From Neoroseomonas lacus (GTDB taxonomy: Bacteria > Pseudomonadota > Alphaproteobacteria > Acetobacterales > Acetobacteraceae), in assembly GCF_014644535.1 (NCBI RefSeq), contig NZ_BMKW01000002.1, positions 521,034 to 585,033 of the forward strand: a stretch of DNA of 64,000 bases, read 5' to 3'. Shown here piece after piece: positions 10,270 to 20,748 of this stretch. The translations under genes were made by a program, and so were the position numbers. Numbering within the stretch: position 1 is the first letter of the stretch; each line of letters begins with the position of its first letter. Under the pieces are notes generated by a model. The model saw only the letters and a list, made by a program, of their open reading frames with translations, ran no database searches and was not told the origin of the DNA.

Positions 10270-11399
10270 GGGGCCCGGCCGTGCAACCGATCATCATCGC
10301 CGCCGGCGGGACCGGCGGACATCTGTTTCCGGCCGAGGCACTGGCCGCCGAATTGCTGCGCCGTGGCGAGCGCATCGCGCTGATGACCGATGCGCGCTCC
10401 GCCGCCTATGATAGCGCCGCCTTCGCCAATGCCGAGCGCTTCGTGCTCTCCGGTGCCGGCCTGTCCGGACGCGGCTTCCGTCGCGCGGCGCGCGGGGCGA
10501 TGCAACTGATGGCCGGTACCATGCAGGCGCGGCGGCACCTGGCGATGCTGATGCCCTCGGCCGTGGTCGGCTTCGGCGGTTATGCGTCGTTTCCGCCGCT
10601 GGCCGCCGCGAGGTTGATGGGTGCGGCACGGCGGCCGGCGATCGTGCTGCATGAACAGAATGCGGTGCTCGGCCGCGCCAACCGTCTGATGGCACGCGCG
10701 GCCGACCTGCTCGCGCTGTCCTTCGAGGGCACCACCAATGTGCCGGCCGGCACGCGCAGCGCGGTGGTGGGCAATCCGGTGCGGCCGGCACTCGCCGCGC
10801 TTGCCGGCCAACCCTATCCGATGCCGCCCGAGGGTGGCGCGCTGCGCCTGCTGGTGACCGGCGGCAGCCAGGGCGCGCGCATCTTCGCCGATGTCGTGCC
10901 CGCCGCGGTCGCCGCGCTGCCCGAAGCGATCCGCGCGCGGCTGCTGGTGACGCAGCAATGCCGTGCCGAAGACCTGGCTCGCACGGAAACCGCCTATCGC
11001 GCCGCGGGCGTCGTCGCCGATCTCGCGCCCTTCTTCCCCGACATTGCGGGGCGTCTCGGCACCGCGCATCTGGTGGTGGCACGCGCCGGCGCGTCGACGG
11101 TGTCGGAATTGGAATGCGCCGGCCGACCCTCGATCCTGGTGCCGCTGCCCTCGGCGATCGACGACCATCAGAACGCCAATGCGCGCGCCCTGGCCGAAGC
11201 CGATGCCGCCTGGGTCTATCCACAACCGGCCTTCACACCGGCGGCGCTGACGGAACGGCTGACCGCGCTGTTCAGCGTGCCGGAACGCCTGGCGTCGGCT
11301 GCTGCCGCCGCTGCCGCCCTCGCCCGCCCGCAGGCGGCGCGAGACCTTGCTGACCAAGTGCTGGCGCTGGCGCGTCGCGCGACGATGGGGGTCGCCTGA
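10266..11399 (+). CDS. murG: UDP-GlcNAc:lipid I N-acetylglucosaminyltransferase MurG
   Basis: MurG adds GlcNAc to lipid I at the inner face of the membrane, making lipid II. I choose GTG 10266 as start: GGGAGGG lies 5 bases upstream and the codon overlaps the ftsW stop as GTGA. GTG 10281 is possible. The 377-residue product has the N-terminal GGTGGH loop (14-19), [24 protein letters not shown], the second glycine-rich loop GGSQGARIF, and a C-terminal [16 protein letters not shown] block that binds UDP-GlcNAc in GT-B enzymes of this family. Confidence 0.96.
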   Translation: MRGPAVQPIIIAAGGTGGHLFPAEALAAELLRRGERIALMTDARSAAYDSAAFANAERFVLSGAGLSGRGFRRAARGAMQLMAGTMQARRHLAMLMPSAVVGFGGYASFPPLAAARLMGAARRPAIVLHEQNAVLGRANRLMARAADLLALSFEGTTNVPAGTRSAVVGNPVRPALAALAGQPYPMPPEGGALRLLVTGGSQGARIFADVVPAAVAALPEAIRARLLVTQQCRAEDLARTETAYRAAGVVADLAPFFPDIAGRLGTAHLVVARAGASTVSELECAGRPSILVPLPSAIDDHQNANARALAEADAAWVYPQPAFTPAALTERLTALFSVPERLASAAAAAAALARPQAARDLADQVLALARRATMGVA

Positions 11400-12841
11400 T
11401 GCGCGCGCTGCCACTGAATATCGGGCCCATCCATTTCGTCGGGATCGGCGGCATCGGCATGTCCGGCATTGCCGAAGTGCTGCATGTCCTGGGCTACCAG
11501 GTGCAGGGCAGCGACCTGAACGAGAGCGCCAATGTCGTGCGGCTGCGCGACGCCGGCATCCCGGTCGCGGTCGGACATGACGCCGCCAATCTCGGCGATG
11601 CGCAGGTGGTGGTGGTCTCCACCGCGGTGAAGCGCGACAACCCCGAGGTCGTCGCCGCGCGGAAGCGCTTCATCCCGGTGGTGCGTCGGGCCGAGATGCT
11701 CGCCGAGCTGATGCGCCTGAAATGGGCCATCGCGATCGGCGGCACCCATGGCAAGACGACGACGACCTCGCTGGTCGCCGCCGTGCTGGAAGCCGCGCGG
11801 CTCGACCCCACCGTGATCAATGGTGGCATCATCAACGCCTATGGCACCAACACGCGCATGGGCGGCGGTGACTGGATGGTCGTCGAGGCCGATGAATCCG
11901 ACGGCTCCTTCCTGAAACTGCCGGCGGTGGTTGCCGTTGTCACCAACATGGACCCGGAGCACCTCGACCACTGGGGCACCGGCGAGGCGATGAAGGAAGG
12001 CTACGCGCAGTTCGTCGGCAATATCCCCTTCTACGGGTTTGCCGTGCTGTGCATGGACCATCCGGAAGTGCAGGCGATGATCCCGCGCCTGTCGGACCGG
12101 CGCATCGTCACCTACGGCTTCTCGCCGCAGGCGGATGTGCGGGCGGAGAAGATCATCACCGACCGCATGGGCGCGACCTTCGAGGTGACGATCACCGACC
12201 GCGCCACCGGCCGCGTCCGCCAGATGAAGCCGTTCCGCCTGCCGATGCTCGGCCAGCACAATGTGCAGAACGCGCTCGCCGCCATCGCCATCGGTGTCGA
12301 GATGGATGTGGACGAAGCCACTATCCGCACCGCGCTCGCCGGCTTCAAGGGCGTGAAGCGCCGCTTCACCCGCACGGGTGAGGCCGGCGGCATCTCCGTG
12401 ATCGACGATTACGGCCACCATCCGGTTGAGATCGCCGCCGTGCTGAAGGCGGCACGCCAGGCCGGGGCGCGCGATGTGATCGCGGTGGTGCAGCCGCACC
12501 GTTATTCGCGGCTGCAATCCTTGTTCGAGGACTTCTGCACCTGCATGAACGATGCCGGCACGGTCATCGTCGCCGATGTCTATGCCGCTGGTGAGCAGCC
12601 GATCGAAGGTATCGACAAGGATGCGTTGGTCGAGGGGTTGCGCGCCCGCGGCCACCGTTCGGTGGTGCCGCTGCCGGGGCCGGATTCGCTGCCGGAGATG
12701 ATCCACGCCATCGCCAAGTCGGGCGACTACGTGGTCTGCCTCGGCGCCGGGAACATCACGACCTGGGCGCATGCCCTGCCGACGCAGCTGCAAGATCTAC
12801 AGCAGCGTTCGCGCGGCCGGCTCGCCGGGGCGATGAAGTGA
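11399..12841 (+). CDS. murC: UDP-N-acetylmuramate:L-alanine ligase MurC
   Basis: MurC starts the stem peptide by ligating L-alanine to UDP-MurNAc with ATP. It has 480 residues, a usual length. The N-terminal loop [14 protein letters not shown] binds the UDP substrate, the ATP loop is [11 protein letters not shown] (Lys119), [10 protein letters not shown] follows, and the C-terminal part carries [14 protein letters not shown] and VVQPHRYSR, all standard for MurC. It shares one base with murG (TGATG) and overlaps the likely GTG start of murB. Confidence 0.97.
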   Translation: MRALPLNIGPIHFVGIGGIGMSGIAEVLHVLGYQVQGSDLNESANVVRLRDAGIPVAVGHDAANLGDAQVVVVSTAVKRDNPEVVAARKRFIPVVRRAEMLAELMRLKWAIAIGGTHGKTTTTSLVAAVLEAARLDPTVINGGIINAYGTNTRMGGGDWMVVEADESDGSFLKLPAVVAVVTNMDPEHLDHWGTGEAMKEGYAQFVGNIPFYGFAVLCMDHPEVQAMIPRLSDRRIVTYGFSPQADVRAEKIITDRMGATFEVTITDRATGRVRQMKPFRLPMLGQHNVQNALAAIAIGVEMDVDEATIRTALAGFKGVKRRFTRTGEAGGISVIDDYGHHPVEIAAVLKAARQAGARDVIAVVQPHRYSRLQSLFEDFCTCMNDAGTVIVADVYAAGEQPIEGIDKDALVEGLRARGHRSVVPLPGPDSLPEMIHAIAKSGDYVVCLGAGNITTWAHALPTQLQDLQQRSRGRLAGAMK

Positions 12842-13806
12842 GGCCCGGCATGCAGGCCCACGCCACCCTCCCCCCGCTGCGCGGTCGCGTGCAGCGGGAT
12901 GCGCCGCTCGGTGCGGCGACATGGTTCCGCGTCGGTGGGCCGGCGGATGTGCTGGTGCGCCCGGCGGATGTCGACGACCTGCTGCTGCTCCTTCGCGACC
13001 TGCCCGATGACGTGCCGCTGACCGTGCTGGGCGCTGCGTCGAACATGATCATCCGCGATGGCGGCGTGGCCGGCGTGGTGGTGCGCCTGGCGCGCGGATT
13101 CGGCGAGATCGTGATCGAAGCCGACGGCATCGTGGCCGGCGCGGCGGCGCTGGATGTGACGGTGGCGGAAACCGCCGCGCAGCACGCGATGGGCGGGCTT
13201 GAATTCCTGGTCGGCATTCCCGGCACCATCGGCGGTGCCGTGGCGATGAATGCCGGTGCCTATGCTGCCGAGGTGAAGGACGTCCTGGACTGGGCCGAGG
13301 TCGCCACGCCGACCGGCCTGCTGTGCATGACGGCCCATGAGCTTCACTTCGCCTATCGCCGTGCCGATCTGCCCGCGCGGGCCGTGGTCACCCGCGCGCG
13401 TTTCCGCACGACGCCGGACGATGTTGCCGTGATCACCGCCCGGCTGAACGAGATCCGCACCGCGCGCGAAGCGACGCAGCCGGTCCGCGCCCGGACCGGC
13501 GGGTCGACCTTCAAGAACCCGCCCGGCGCGAAGAAGGCATGGGAGTTGATCGACGCCGCAGGCTGCCGCGGCCTCGCGCGCGGCGCGGCACAGGTTAGCG
13601 AGAAGCACTGCAACTTCCTGCTCAACAACGGTGGTGCCACGGCCTGCGACATCGAAGCGCTGGGCGAAGAGGTCCGTGCCCGCGTGAAAGCAGCGTCGGG
13701 TGTCGAGCTCGAATGGGAAATCAAGCGCGTCGGGAGGCACCTCCCCGCCGAACCGACCCAATCCTCCGGGCCTGCGGGCCCTCCGGCCATCGGAGCGGTG
13801 TCATGA
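12838..13806 (+). CDS. murB: UDP-N-acetylenolpyruvoylglucosamine reductase MurB
   Basis: FAD enzyme that reduces UDP-GlcNAc-enolpyruvate to UDP-MurNAc with NADPH. It has 322 residues from GTG 12838 (GTGA overlap with murC). ATG 12850, preceded by TGAGG at 6 bases, is an equally good start and gives 318 residues. Visible parts are NTWFRVGG-like [13 protein letters not shown], the FAD-binding [35 protein letters not shown], and the active-site segment [12 protein letters not shown], whose serine donates a proton in family members. The compact form lacking the type I insert fits a type II MurB. Confidence 0.95.
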   Translation: MRPGMQAHATLPPLRGRVQRDAPLGAATWFRVGGPADVLVRPADVDDLLLLLRDLPDDVPLTVLGAASNMIIRDGGVAGVVVRLARGFGEIVIEADGIVAGAAALDVTVAETAAQHAMGGLEFLVGIPGTIGGAVAMNAGAYAAEVKDVLDWAEVATPTGLLCMTAHELHFAYRRADLPARAVVTRARFRTTPDDVAVITARLNEIRTAREATQPVRARTGGSTFKNPPGAKKAWELIDAAGCRGLARGAAQVSEKHCNFLLNNGGATACDIEALGEEVRARVKAASGVELEWEIKRVGRHLPAEPTQSSGPAGPPAIGAVS

Positions 13807-14729
13807 CGCAAAAAGTCGCGGTGCTCTATGGCGGCAAATCGACCGAGCGCGAGGTCTCCCTCTCCACCGGCCGCGAATGCATCGTTGCGCTGCGCGAAGC
13901 GGGCTTCGAGGTCATCCCCATCGACGTGACCGACGACCTGCCCGCCGTCATTCACGCGCTGACGCATCCGCGCCCCGATGCCGTCTTCAACGCGCTGCAT
14001 GGCCGCTTCGGCGAGGATGGCTGCATCCAGGGCGTGCTCGACTGGCTGGGCATTCCCTATACGCATTCGGGGCTGCGCGCCTCCGCGCTGGCGATGGACA
14101 AGGCGGCCGCCAAGGCGGTGTTCCGCGCGGCGGGCCTGCCGGTGGTCGAACATCGCCTGGTCACCCGCGACGAACTCGAAGCCGCCGACCCGCTGCCGGT
14201 GCCCTATGTAGTGAAGCCGGTGAATGAGGGGTCCTCGGTCGGCGTGCATATCGTGCTGAAGGGCAGCAACCAGCGCGCCGAGATCGCCCGCAACTGGCGC
14301 TATGGCGACCACGCCATGGTGGAGAGCTACGTGCCCGGCCGTGAGCTGACGGTCGGCGTGATGGGCGACCGCCCGCTGGCGGTGACCGACATCATCGCCG
14401 ATGCCGGCACCTTCTACGACTACGATTCGAAGTATGCCGCCGGTGGATCGCGCCACGTCATTCCCGCGCAGATGCCGCAGGAGGATTACGCCCGCGCGCT
14501 CGACATCGCGCTGCGCGCCCACCAGGCGCTGGGCTGCCGCGGCGCCTCGCGCGCCGACCTGCGCTATGACGAATCCGCCGAGGGCGCGCGCCGCTTGGTG
14601 CTGCTCGAAGTGAACACCCAGCCCGGGCTCACGCCGACCTCGCTGCTGCCGGAACAGGCCGCGCATTGCGGCATCCCCTTCCCCGCGCTCTGCGCCTGGA
14701 TGGTGAAGGAAGCGCGCCATGGCGCGTGA
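13803..14729 (+). CDS. ddl: D-alanine:D-alanine ligase Ddl
   Basis: ATP-grasp enzyme that makes the D-Ala-D-Ala dipeptide used by MurF. The start is ATG 13803, which overlaps the murB stop as ATGA and gives the normal 308 residues. The N terminus [19 protein letters not shown] is characteristic. The phosphate-loop region [27 protein letters not shown], the central [13 protein letters not shown] and the metal-binding [20 protein letters not shown] complete the family pattern. Its last 11 bases overlap ftsQ. Confidence 0.97.
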   Translation: MTQKVAVLYGGKSTEREVSLSTGRECIVALREAGFEVIPIDVTDDLPAVIHALTHPRPDAVFNALHGRFGEDGCIQGVLDWLGIPYTHSGLRASALAMDKAAAKAVFRAAGLPVVEHRLVTRDELEAADPLPVPYVVKPVNEGSSVGVHIVLKGSNQRAEIARNWRYGDHAMVESYVPGRELTVGVMGDRPLAVTDIIADAGTFYDYDSKYAAGGSRHVIPAQMPQEDYARALDIALRAHQALGCRGASRADLRYDESAEGARRLVLLEVNTQPGLTPTSLLPEQAAHCGIPFPALCAWMVKEARHGA

Positions 14730-15624
14730 CCCCGCCCGCGCCGCGGCTCGCGAACGCCTTGCCCGCACCTCGGTGCCGCACAAGGACCCGGCGCGGCCAT
14801 CGCGGCTGCGCATCTGGGTCAAGCGGCGCCGGTCGCTGCTGCGTCCGGCGATCTATGGCGCGCTCGGCTGCGCCGCGCTCGGGGTGGTGGTGCTGGCGGT
14901 GCGCGCGGTCGACCCGGCCGGGCGCGTGCGTTCCATCGCCGAAGCCTTCGGCGGCGTCGGCGAAGCCTTCGGTCTTGAGGTGCAACATGTCATCCTGGAA
15001 GGCCGTCGCAATACACCGACCGACATGATCCGCGCAGCCCTCGGCGTCGCGCGCGGCGACCCGATGCTGGAATTCTCCCCCGAGCAGGCGCGCGCCCGCA
15101 TCGAGACCATCGCCTGGGTGCAACAGGCGCATGTCGAACGCCGCCTGCCCGGCACCATCCTGGTGCGCATCGAGGAACGGCGCCCCTTCGCCATCTGGCA
15201 GAACAATGGCCACTTCGTGATCATCGATCGCGAAGGGCGTGTCGTCGCCTCCGACGGGCTCGACCAGTTCGGCCCGCTGCCGCTGCTGGTCGGCACCGGT
15301 GCCGATACCACGGGCGCCGCGCTGCACGACGTGCTGCGCCAGCAGCCCGAAGTCGCCGAGCGCGTGCAGGCGATGGTGCGCATCCACGAACGTCGCTGGA
15401 ACCTGCGCCTGCACAACGGCACCGACGTGCTGCTGCCCGAGAATCACGAAGCCGTGGCCATTCAACGCCTGGGCGAGTTGCAGCGAGAGGCGCAACTGCT
15501 CGACCGGCCGCTCGCAGCCATCGACCTGCGGCTGCCGGACCGGCTGGTGCTGCGCCCGACGCGCCAGGCGGAACCGGCCGAGCAGCCAGCCCAGCAACAG
15601 GCAACGAGGGCACGGCGCGGATGA
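14719..15624 (+). CDS. ftsQ: Cell division protein FtsQ
   Basis: Bitopic divisome protein that bridges cytoplasmic FtsA/FtsZ with the periplasmic FtsL/FtsB partners. A basic cytoplasmic tail (1-43) precedes one membrane helix (about 45-63). A POTRA domain follows (about 88-158), with [10 protein letters not shown], the [18 protein letters not shown] stretch and [19 protein letters not shown], and then the FtsQ beta domain. Length 301. It overlaps ddl by 11 bases and ftsA by four, matching the ddl-ftsQ-ftsA-ftsZ order. Confidence 0.94.
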   Translation: MARDPARAAARERLARTSVPHKDPARPSRLRIWVKRRRSLLRPAIYGALGCAALGVVVLAVRAVDPAGRVRSIAEAFGGVGEAFGLEVQHVILEGRRNTPTDMIRAALGVARGDPMLEFSPEQARARIETIAWVQQAHVERRLPGTILVRIEERRPFAIWQNNGHFVIIDREGRVVASDGLDQFGPLPLLVGTGADTTGAALHDVLRQQPEVAERVQAMVRIHERRWNLRLHNGTDVLLPENHEAVAIQRLGELQREAQLLDRPLAAIDLRLPDRLVLRPTRQAEPAEQPAQQQATRARRG

Positions 15625-16916
15625 ACCAGATGACCCGCCTTCCGGTTCCCATCGATCCCGGCGCACCGCAACGCCGCCGCCGTCATGCGCGCAGCGGCAC
15701 CTTCGGTGTGATCGACATCGGCTCGACCAAGGCCGTCTGCCTGATCGCGCGCATCGAGAGCGACGGATCGCCGCGCGTGCTCGGCTTCGGGTGGCAACGC
15801 GGACGTGGCGTGAAGGGCGGTTCGATCGTCGACCTCGAGGAAGCCGAACGCGCCATCCGCGCAGCGGTGGGCCAGGCGGAGGAGATGGCGGATACCCGCA
15901 TCCCCGGCGCCATCGTCAACCTGTCCTGCGGCCAACCTGATTCGCGCCAGCTCAACATCCAATGGGGCATCGGTGGGCGCGCCGTCACCGAGAACGACCT
16001 GCGCGCCATCCTGCATGAAGGCCGCCGCCGGACCTCCGAAGAAGGGCGCGAGACGGTGCATGCCATCCCGCTCGGCTTCACGGTGGATGCGACGCCCGGC
16101 GTCGATGATCCGCGCAGCATGATCTGCGACACGCTCGGCGCGCGGCTGCACATGGTCAGCGCGTCGCAGGCATCCCTGCGCAATCTCGGCGCCTGCCTGA
16201 TGCGCTGCGACCTCGAGGTCGAGGAACTGGTCTCCGCCCCCTTCGCCGCCGGCCTCGCCACACTCGTCGAGGATGAGAAGCAGCTCGGCGCGACGGTCAT
16301 CGACATGGGCGGTGGCACCACGTCGCTCGCCGTGTTCAGCGAAGGCCACCTCGTGCACACCGCGCAGGTCGCGATCGGCGGTGGGCAGGTGACCAACGAC
16401 CTCGCCACCGTGCTGTCCACGCCGGTGGCGCATGCCGAACGCATCAAGACACTGCATGGCAGCGTGCATGGCGGTTCGGATGACGACCGCGAATACCTGC
16501 CCGTGCCGCTGCTCGGGGAGGATGAACACGCGATTGCCCGCATCCCGCGCGCCATGGTCGTCGGCATCATCAAGCCGCGGATCGAGGAAACCTTCGAACT
16601 GGTGCGCGAGAAGCTCGATGCCGCCGGCCTCGGCAAGGAAGGCGGCACGCGCGTGGTGCTGACCGGCGGCGGCAGCCAACTCGTTGGCGTCCGTGAACTC
16701 GCCGCCCGAGTGCTGGACCGCCAGGTGCGCGTCGGTCGCCCCTTGCCGGTGCGCGGCCTGGCCGAGGCCGCATCGGGCCCGGCCTTCGCATCCGCCATCG
16801 GATTGCTGCTGTGGGGCGCCGGTGAAGGCCGCCCCGTGCTGGACATCGCACCGGGACCCGCACGGACAAGCGGTGGATTCCGACGCTTCGTCAACTGGAT
16901 CAAAGACCGCGTGTGA
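15621..16916 (+). CDS. ftsA: Cell division protein FtsA (actin-like FtsZ membrane tether)
   Basis: FtsA polymerises like actin and anchors FtsZ filaments to the membrane. The 431-residue protein has the phosphate-1 motif [15 protein letters not shown] near residue 30, the second nucleotide motif [14 protein letters not shown], and [14 protein letters not shown]. The final 14 residues, [14 protein letters not shown], form the amphipathic helix that serves as membrane-targeting sequence in this family. It is 58 bases from ftsZ, the only sizeable gap in the cluster before the terminator. Confidence 0.96.
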   Translation: MNQMTRLPVPIDPGAPQRRRRHARSGTFGVIDIGSTKAVCLIARIESDGSPRVLGFGWQRGRGVKGGSIVDLEEAERAIRAAVGQAEEMADTRIPGAIVNLSCGQPDSRQLNIQWGIGGRAVTENDLRAILHEGRRRTSEEGRETVHAIPLGFTVDATPGVDDPRSMICDTLGARLHMVSASQASLRNLGACLMRCDLEVEELVSAPFAAGLATLVEDEKQLGATVIDMGGGTTSLAVFSEGHLVHTAQVAIGGGQVTNDLATVLSTPVAHAERIKTLHGSVHGGSDDDREYLPVPLLGEDEHAIARIPRAMVVGIIKPRIEETFELVREKLDAAGLGKEGGTRVVLTGGGSQLVGVRELAARVLDRQVRVGRPLPVRGLAEAASGPAFASAIGLLLWGAGEGRPVLDIAPGPARTSGGFRRFVNWIKDRV

Positions 16917-16974
16917 TTCGGCCCTCGCCACGAATCGACGCGATCCCGTAGAGAATCTCAAGGAGGCCCGCCCC

Positions 16975-18543
16975 ATGACCCTGAACCTCACCGTGCCGCC
17001 GAGCACGCATACGGATTTCAGCCCGCGCATCACGGTCGTCGGCGTCGGCGGCGGTGGTACCAACGCGGTCAACAACATGATCGCGATGGGGCTCGACGGC
17101 GTCGAATTCCTCGTCGCCAACACCGACAGCCAATCGCTGTTCCACTCGCGCGCCGAACGGCGCGTGCAGCTCGGCCCGCATCTGACGCAGGGCCTCGGCG
17201 CCGGCGCGAAGCCCGAGATCGGGCGCGCCGCCGCGGAAGAAGCGATGGAAGAACTCGCGCACCACATCGAGGGTGTGCACATGATCTTCATCACCGCCGG
17301 CATGGGCGGTGGCACCGGCACGGGGGCCGCTCCCGTCATCGCGCGCATGGCGCGCGAGCGCGGCATCCTGACCGTCGGCGTGGTGACCAAGCCGTTCGAC
17401 TTCGAAGGCCCGAAGCGCAAGAAGTCCGCTGATTCCGGCATCGAGGAACTGCAGTCCTTCGTCGATACGCTGATCGTCATCCCGAACCAGAATCTGTTCA
17501 GGCTGGCCAATGAACGCACCACCTTCCAGGAAGCGTTCAAGATGGCCGACAACGTCCTGTACATGGGCGTGCGCGGCGTGACCGACCTGATGGTCAACCC
17601 GGGCATGGTCAATCTCGACTTCGCCGATATCCGCACCGTGATGGCGGAAATGGGCAAGGCGATGATGGGCACCGGCGAGGCCGAGGGCGAGGATCGCGCC
17701 CGCAAGGCCGCCGAAGCCGCCATCAACAATCCGCTGCTCGAGGACATCTCGATGGCGGGCGCCAAGGGCGTGCTGATCAACATCACCGGCGGCCTCGACA
17801 TGACGCTGTTCGAGGTGGACGAAGCCGCGAACCGCATCCGCAAGGAAGTCGACGAGGACGCCAACATCATCTTCGGCACCTCGGTCGATGAGGACATGAA
17901 CGGGCGCGTGCGCGTCTCGGTCGTGGCCACCGGCATCGACCTGGTGGTGAAGGAGGAAGCGGTTCGGCCGAAGCTCGTCGTCAATGGCGGTGCTGCGCCG
18001 GTCTCCGCGGTGTCGACGCAGAATGTGGCCCCCGTCACTGCGCCGCGCCCGGCCGCCGCCTCCTTCGTGCGCCGCGTGGCGGATGCCGGCCCGGCCCCCG
18101 TCACCGCCATGCCGACGATGCGTCCGGCAGTGGTCGAAGCCGCACCCGAACCGCAGTATCATGAAGCGCAGCTGGCCGAGACCGCCGAAGCGCAGACCAC
18201 CATGGAGCAGGCCCCGGTGATGATGTCGCCGGCGCCGATGCACCACGACCCGATGCCGGCGATGCGCCCGGCTGTGGTCGAGGCGCAGCGCAACGCCGGC
18301 GCCGGCTTCCGCGGCCTGTTCCAGAAGGCGACCGGCCTGGGCAGCATGATGCGCCGCACCCTGCCCGAGGCGCCCGCGCCGGTGCAGCAGCATCACGGCA
18401 CCGCCCCATCGGTGCGTATGGAGCCATCGGTGGGCGCCCCCCCCATGGCGGCGGCACCGGCCCGCCAGGCGCCGCGCCCCGCTCAGCAGCAGGATGAGAT
18501 GGGCCTCGAAATCCCGACCTTCCTGCGCCGCCAGAGCAACTGA
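16975..18543 (+). CDS. ftsZ: Cell division GTPase FtsZ
   Basis: Tubulin-like GTPase that forms the Z ring. I start at ATG 16975 because AAGGAGG (16960-16966) lies 8 bases upstream, the strongest ribosome binding site in the cluster, which fits the high FtsZ demand. The product has 522 residues. Motifs are [13 protein letters not shown] (23-35) and the tubulin signature [10 protein letters not shown] (111-120). A long Ala/Pro/Met-rich linker spans about 330-505 and contains two near-identical [10 protein letters not shown] repeats. The C-terminal peptide [11 protein letters not shown] is the docking site for FtsA and other partners. Long linkers are usual in alphaproteobacterial FtsZ. Confidence 0.98.
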   Translation: MTLNLTVPPSTHTDFSPRITVVGVGGGGTNAVNNMIAMGLDGVEFLVANTDSQSLFHSRAERRVQLGPHLTQGLGAGAKPEIGRAAAEEAMEELAHHIEGVHMIFITAGMGGGTGTGAAPVIARMARERGILTVGVVTKPFDFEGPKRKKSADSGIEELQSFVDTLIVIPNQNLFRLANERTTFQEAFKMADNVLYMGVRGVTDLMVNPGMVNLDFADIRTVMAEMGKAMMGTGEAEGEDRARKAAEAAINNPLLEDISMAGAKGVLINITGGLDMTLFEVDEAANRIRKEVDEDANIIFGTSVDEDMNGRVRVSVVATGIDLVVKEEAVRPKLVVNGGAAPVSAVSTQNVAPVTAPRPAAASFVRRVADAGPAPVTAMPTMRPAVVEAAPEPQYHEAQLAETAEAQTTMEQAPVMMSPAPMHHDPMPAMRPAVVEAQRNAGAGFRGLFQKATGLGSMMRRTLPEAPAPVQQHHGTAPSVRMEPSVGAPPMAAAPARQAPRPAQQQDEMGLEIPTFLRRQSN

Positions 18544-18852
18544 CGCGACCTCTGAGCACCGCCCTGTTTGCACGCCCCGAAGGCCTCACAGCTTTCGGGG
18601 CGTGGTTTTTTGTTCGGCGGTTCAGAACGTCGCAATGCAACACGCCCCAATTTCGCCCCATTCCGCGACGCACCAATTCAATAAAATCAATATCTTGCAG
18701 CGTAATACGGAGAAACAAGGCTTGAATGGCATCCCGCATCGCACAGTGCTTCTGTAGGCCTGGGTGTTAACCACCGCTGCCTTCCGTACCCGGCCTTCCT
18801 GGCCTGGGCCGGCCAAGGCAGCGCGGATCACCCCGGAAAGGCGACGGGTTTG
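18544..18852 (+). other. ftsZ-lpxC intergenic region
   Basis: 309 bases without a recognisable gene. It holds the terminator at 18572-18611, then an AT-rich patch (about 18676-18715) of the kind that could carry an lpxC promoter, although no pair of boxes is convincing. A 14-codon frame at 18726-18770 could be a leader peptide but has no supporting signal. GGAAAGG at 18835-18841 is the probable lpxC ribosome binding site. Confidence 0.5.
18572..18611 (+). terminator. Rho-independent terminator after ftsZ
   Basis: A 10-bp perfect stem (ACGCCCCGAA at 18572-18581 with TTCGGGGCGT at 18594-18603) closes a 12-base loop and is followed by GGTTTTTTG. This is a textbook intrinsic terminator placed 28 bases past the ftsZ stop and probably ends the dcw transcript. 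Confidence 0.9.
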
Positions 18853-19800
18853 ATGGACGGTTTCATCACGGTTGAGACGGGGCGGCGCAGGACGCTGAAG
18901 GCACCCATCGGGTGTGTCGGCGTCGGCCTGCATTCCGGCCTCCGCGCCACCGTCACGCTGCGCCCCGCCGCGGCCGGTACCGGTATCGTGTTCCGCCGCA
19001 TCGACCTCGGCGGCATCGAGATCCCCGCGCTCTTCGACCATGTGGTCGACACCCGCCTGTGCACCGCGATCGGCGCTGGCACCGCCCGTGTATCGACCAT
19101 TGAGCACGTCATGGCCGCCCTCGCCGGCACCGGCATCGACGACGCGATCGTCGAGGTCGATGGCCCCGAAGTGCCGATCATGGACGGTTCCGCCGCCCCC
19201 TTCGTGTTCCTGATCGACTGTGCCGGCATCGCCACCACGGCCGCGCCGCGCGCGACGATCGAAGTGCTGCGCCCTGTCAGGGTCGAGGAAGCCAACGGCG
19301 CCTTCGCCGAGTTGCTGCCTGCCTACGAGGCCGCCTTCGACGCCGAACTCGAGATCGACTTCCCGAATACCGCGATCGGCCGCCAGGACGTCACCATGCG
19401 TGTCTCCGAGCGCAGCTTCCGCGAAGGCCTCGCCGACGCGCGCACCTTCACCCTGGCCGAGGACGTCGCCCGGCTGCGCGCCGTCGGCCTGGCGCAGGGC
19501 GGCAGCCTCGCCAATGCGGTGGTGGTGGACGGCCCGCTGGTGCTCAATCCGGGCGGTCTGCGTCGCGTCGACGAATTCGTGCGCCACAAGCTGCTCGATG
19601 TGGTGGGAGATCTGGCGCTGGCCGGCGCCCCGCTGCGTGGCCGCTTCCGCGGCAGCCGGTCCGGCCATGCACTGAACAATCGCTTGCTGCGGGCGCTCTT
19701 CGCGGACGCATCCGCTTGGCGTTTTGTCGGCCAGCCCGCCTTTGCGGAGGGGTTTTCGACCTCCCCCATGCGCGCTGCCGCCGCCCCCGCGATCGCCTGA
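18853..19800 (+). CDS. lpxC: UDP-3-O-acyl-N-acetylglucosamine deacetylase LpxC
   Basis: Zn2+ deacetylase that performs the committed step of lipid A synthesis. ATG 18853 gives 315 residues; a TTG directly before it (18850) is an alternative start. Visible motifs are GVGLHSGLRATVTLRPA, the zinc histidine in STIEHVMAALAGTGIDDA, the PIMDGSAAPFVFLI block, and VRHKLLDVVGDLALAGAPLRG with the second His and the Asp metal ligands. Its place after ftsZ is common in proteobacteria and couples envelope synthesis with division. Confidence 0.96.
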   Translation: MDGFITVETGRRRTLKAPIGCVGVGLHSGLRATVTLRPAAAGTGIVFRRIDLGGIEIPALFDHVVDTRLCTAIGAGTARVSTIEHVMAALAGTGIDDAIVEVDGPEVPIMDGSAAPFVFLIDCAGIATTAAPRATIEVLRPVRVEEANGAFAELLPAYEAAFDAELEIDFPNTAIGRQDVTMRVSERSFREGLADARTFTLAEDVARLRAVGLAQGGSLANAVVVDGPLVLNPGGLRRVDEFVRHKLLDVVGDLALAGAPLRGRFRGSRSGHALNNRLLRALFADASAWRFVGQPAFAEGFSTSPMRAAAAPAIA

Positions 19801-19824
19801 TCCGCCTTCCGCTCACGCGGCGAC

Positions 19825-19855
19825 TTGGCGGGGCAGCCCCGTCGCATGATATAGA
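19825..19855 (+). promoter_or_regulatory. Probable sigma-70 type promoter for bamD
   Basis: TTGGCG (19825-19830) and GATATA (19848-19853), separated by 17 bases, resemble the alphaproteobacterial housekeeping consensus. They lie in the 68-base gap between lpxC and bamD, so bamD can probably be expressed apart from lpxC. The start of transcription is inferred only. Confidence 0.5.
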
Positions 19856-19868
19856 GCGGCGCGTCATC

Positions 19869-20729
19869 ATGGCTCACGAGATGCCCCGTCGATTCCTGCC
19901 CATCCTCCTTGTCGCGTTCCTGGCCGGTTGCGGCTCCAGCAGTTTCCGTCAGGGAACCGGGGCCGACCCGTCGTTGAACCCCAACACGGCACCCGCCGAC
20001 GCGGCCGAGCAGTCGCCCGAAGCGCTGTACGCCGCCGGCATGCAGGAACTGCGCAACAACCGCTACCAGCGTGCCGTCGACCTGTTCGACGCGGTTGAAC
20101 GCGAACACCCGTATTCCACCTGGGCCACCAACGCCAAGCTGATGGCCGCCTACACTGAATATCACCGCAACCGGTATACCGAGGCGATCGGCGCGCTCGA
20201 CCGCTTCATCCTGCTGCATCCGGCACATCGCGACATTGCCTATGCGTATTATCTGCGCGCCCTGGCGCAGTACGAGCAGATCAACGATTCCGAGCGCGAC
20301 CAGCAGCAGACCATCACCGCCATGGCCTCCCTGCAGGAGGTGGTGAACCGGTTCCCGGACACCGCCTATGCGCGTGATGCGCGCCTCAAGATCGACCTCG
20401 GCCGCGACCATCTGGCTGGGCGCGAGATGCATGTCGGCCGCTGGTATCAGCGCCAGGGCCTGATGACCGCCGCAATCGGCCGCTTCCGCCGCGTGGTGGA
20501 ACAGTACCAGACCACCAATCACGTACCCGAGGCGCTGCACCGCCTGACCGAGATCTATCTCTCCCTCGGCTTGACGGAGGAGGCACGGACCACCGCCTCG
20601 GTGCTCGGCCACAACTATCCGGGCAGCCCCTGGTACCAGGATTCCTACGCCCTACTGGTCGAGGGTGCGCCGCGGTCGGGCGATGAGCGCCCAGGCTTCC
20701 TCACTCGCTCGCTCAACTGGCTGTTTTGA
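19869..20729 (+). CDS. bamD: Outer-membrane assembly lipoprotein BamD
   Basis: BamD is an essential lipoprotein of the BAM complex, which inserts beta-barrel proteins into the outer membrane. The start at ATG 19869 gives 286 residues with a lipoprotein signal whose lipobox LAGC puts the modified cysteine at residue 21; ATG 19881 is a close alternative. The mature protein is built of TPR-like helical repeats, with SPEALYAAGMQELRNNRYQRA, EREHPYSTWATNAKLM and YARDARLKIDLGRDHLAGRE typical of the family (also called ComL). It lies between lpxC and recN. Confidence 0.94.
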   Translation: MAHEMPRRFLPILLVAFLAGCGSSSFRQGTGADPSLNPNTAPADAAEQSPEALYAAGMQELRNNRYQRAVDLFDAVEREHPYSTWATNAKLMAAYTEYHRNRYTEAIGALDRFILLHPAHRDIAYAYYLRALAQYEQINDSERDQQQTITAMASLQEVVNRFPDTAYARDARLKIDLGRDHLAGREMHVGRWYQRQGLMTAAIGRFRRVVEQYQTTNHVPEALHRLTEIYLSLGLTEEARTTASVLGHNYPGSPWYQDSYALLVEGAPRSGDERPGFLTRSLNWLF

Positions 20730-20748
20730 GCAGGGGCACGGCGCAACC

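Noticed and set aside
18726-18770. 14-codon leader peptide before lpxC
   Set aside because: No codon bias, attenuator hairpin or conserved pattern visible; short frames are expected by chance.
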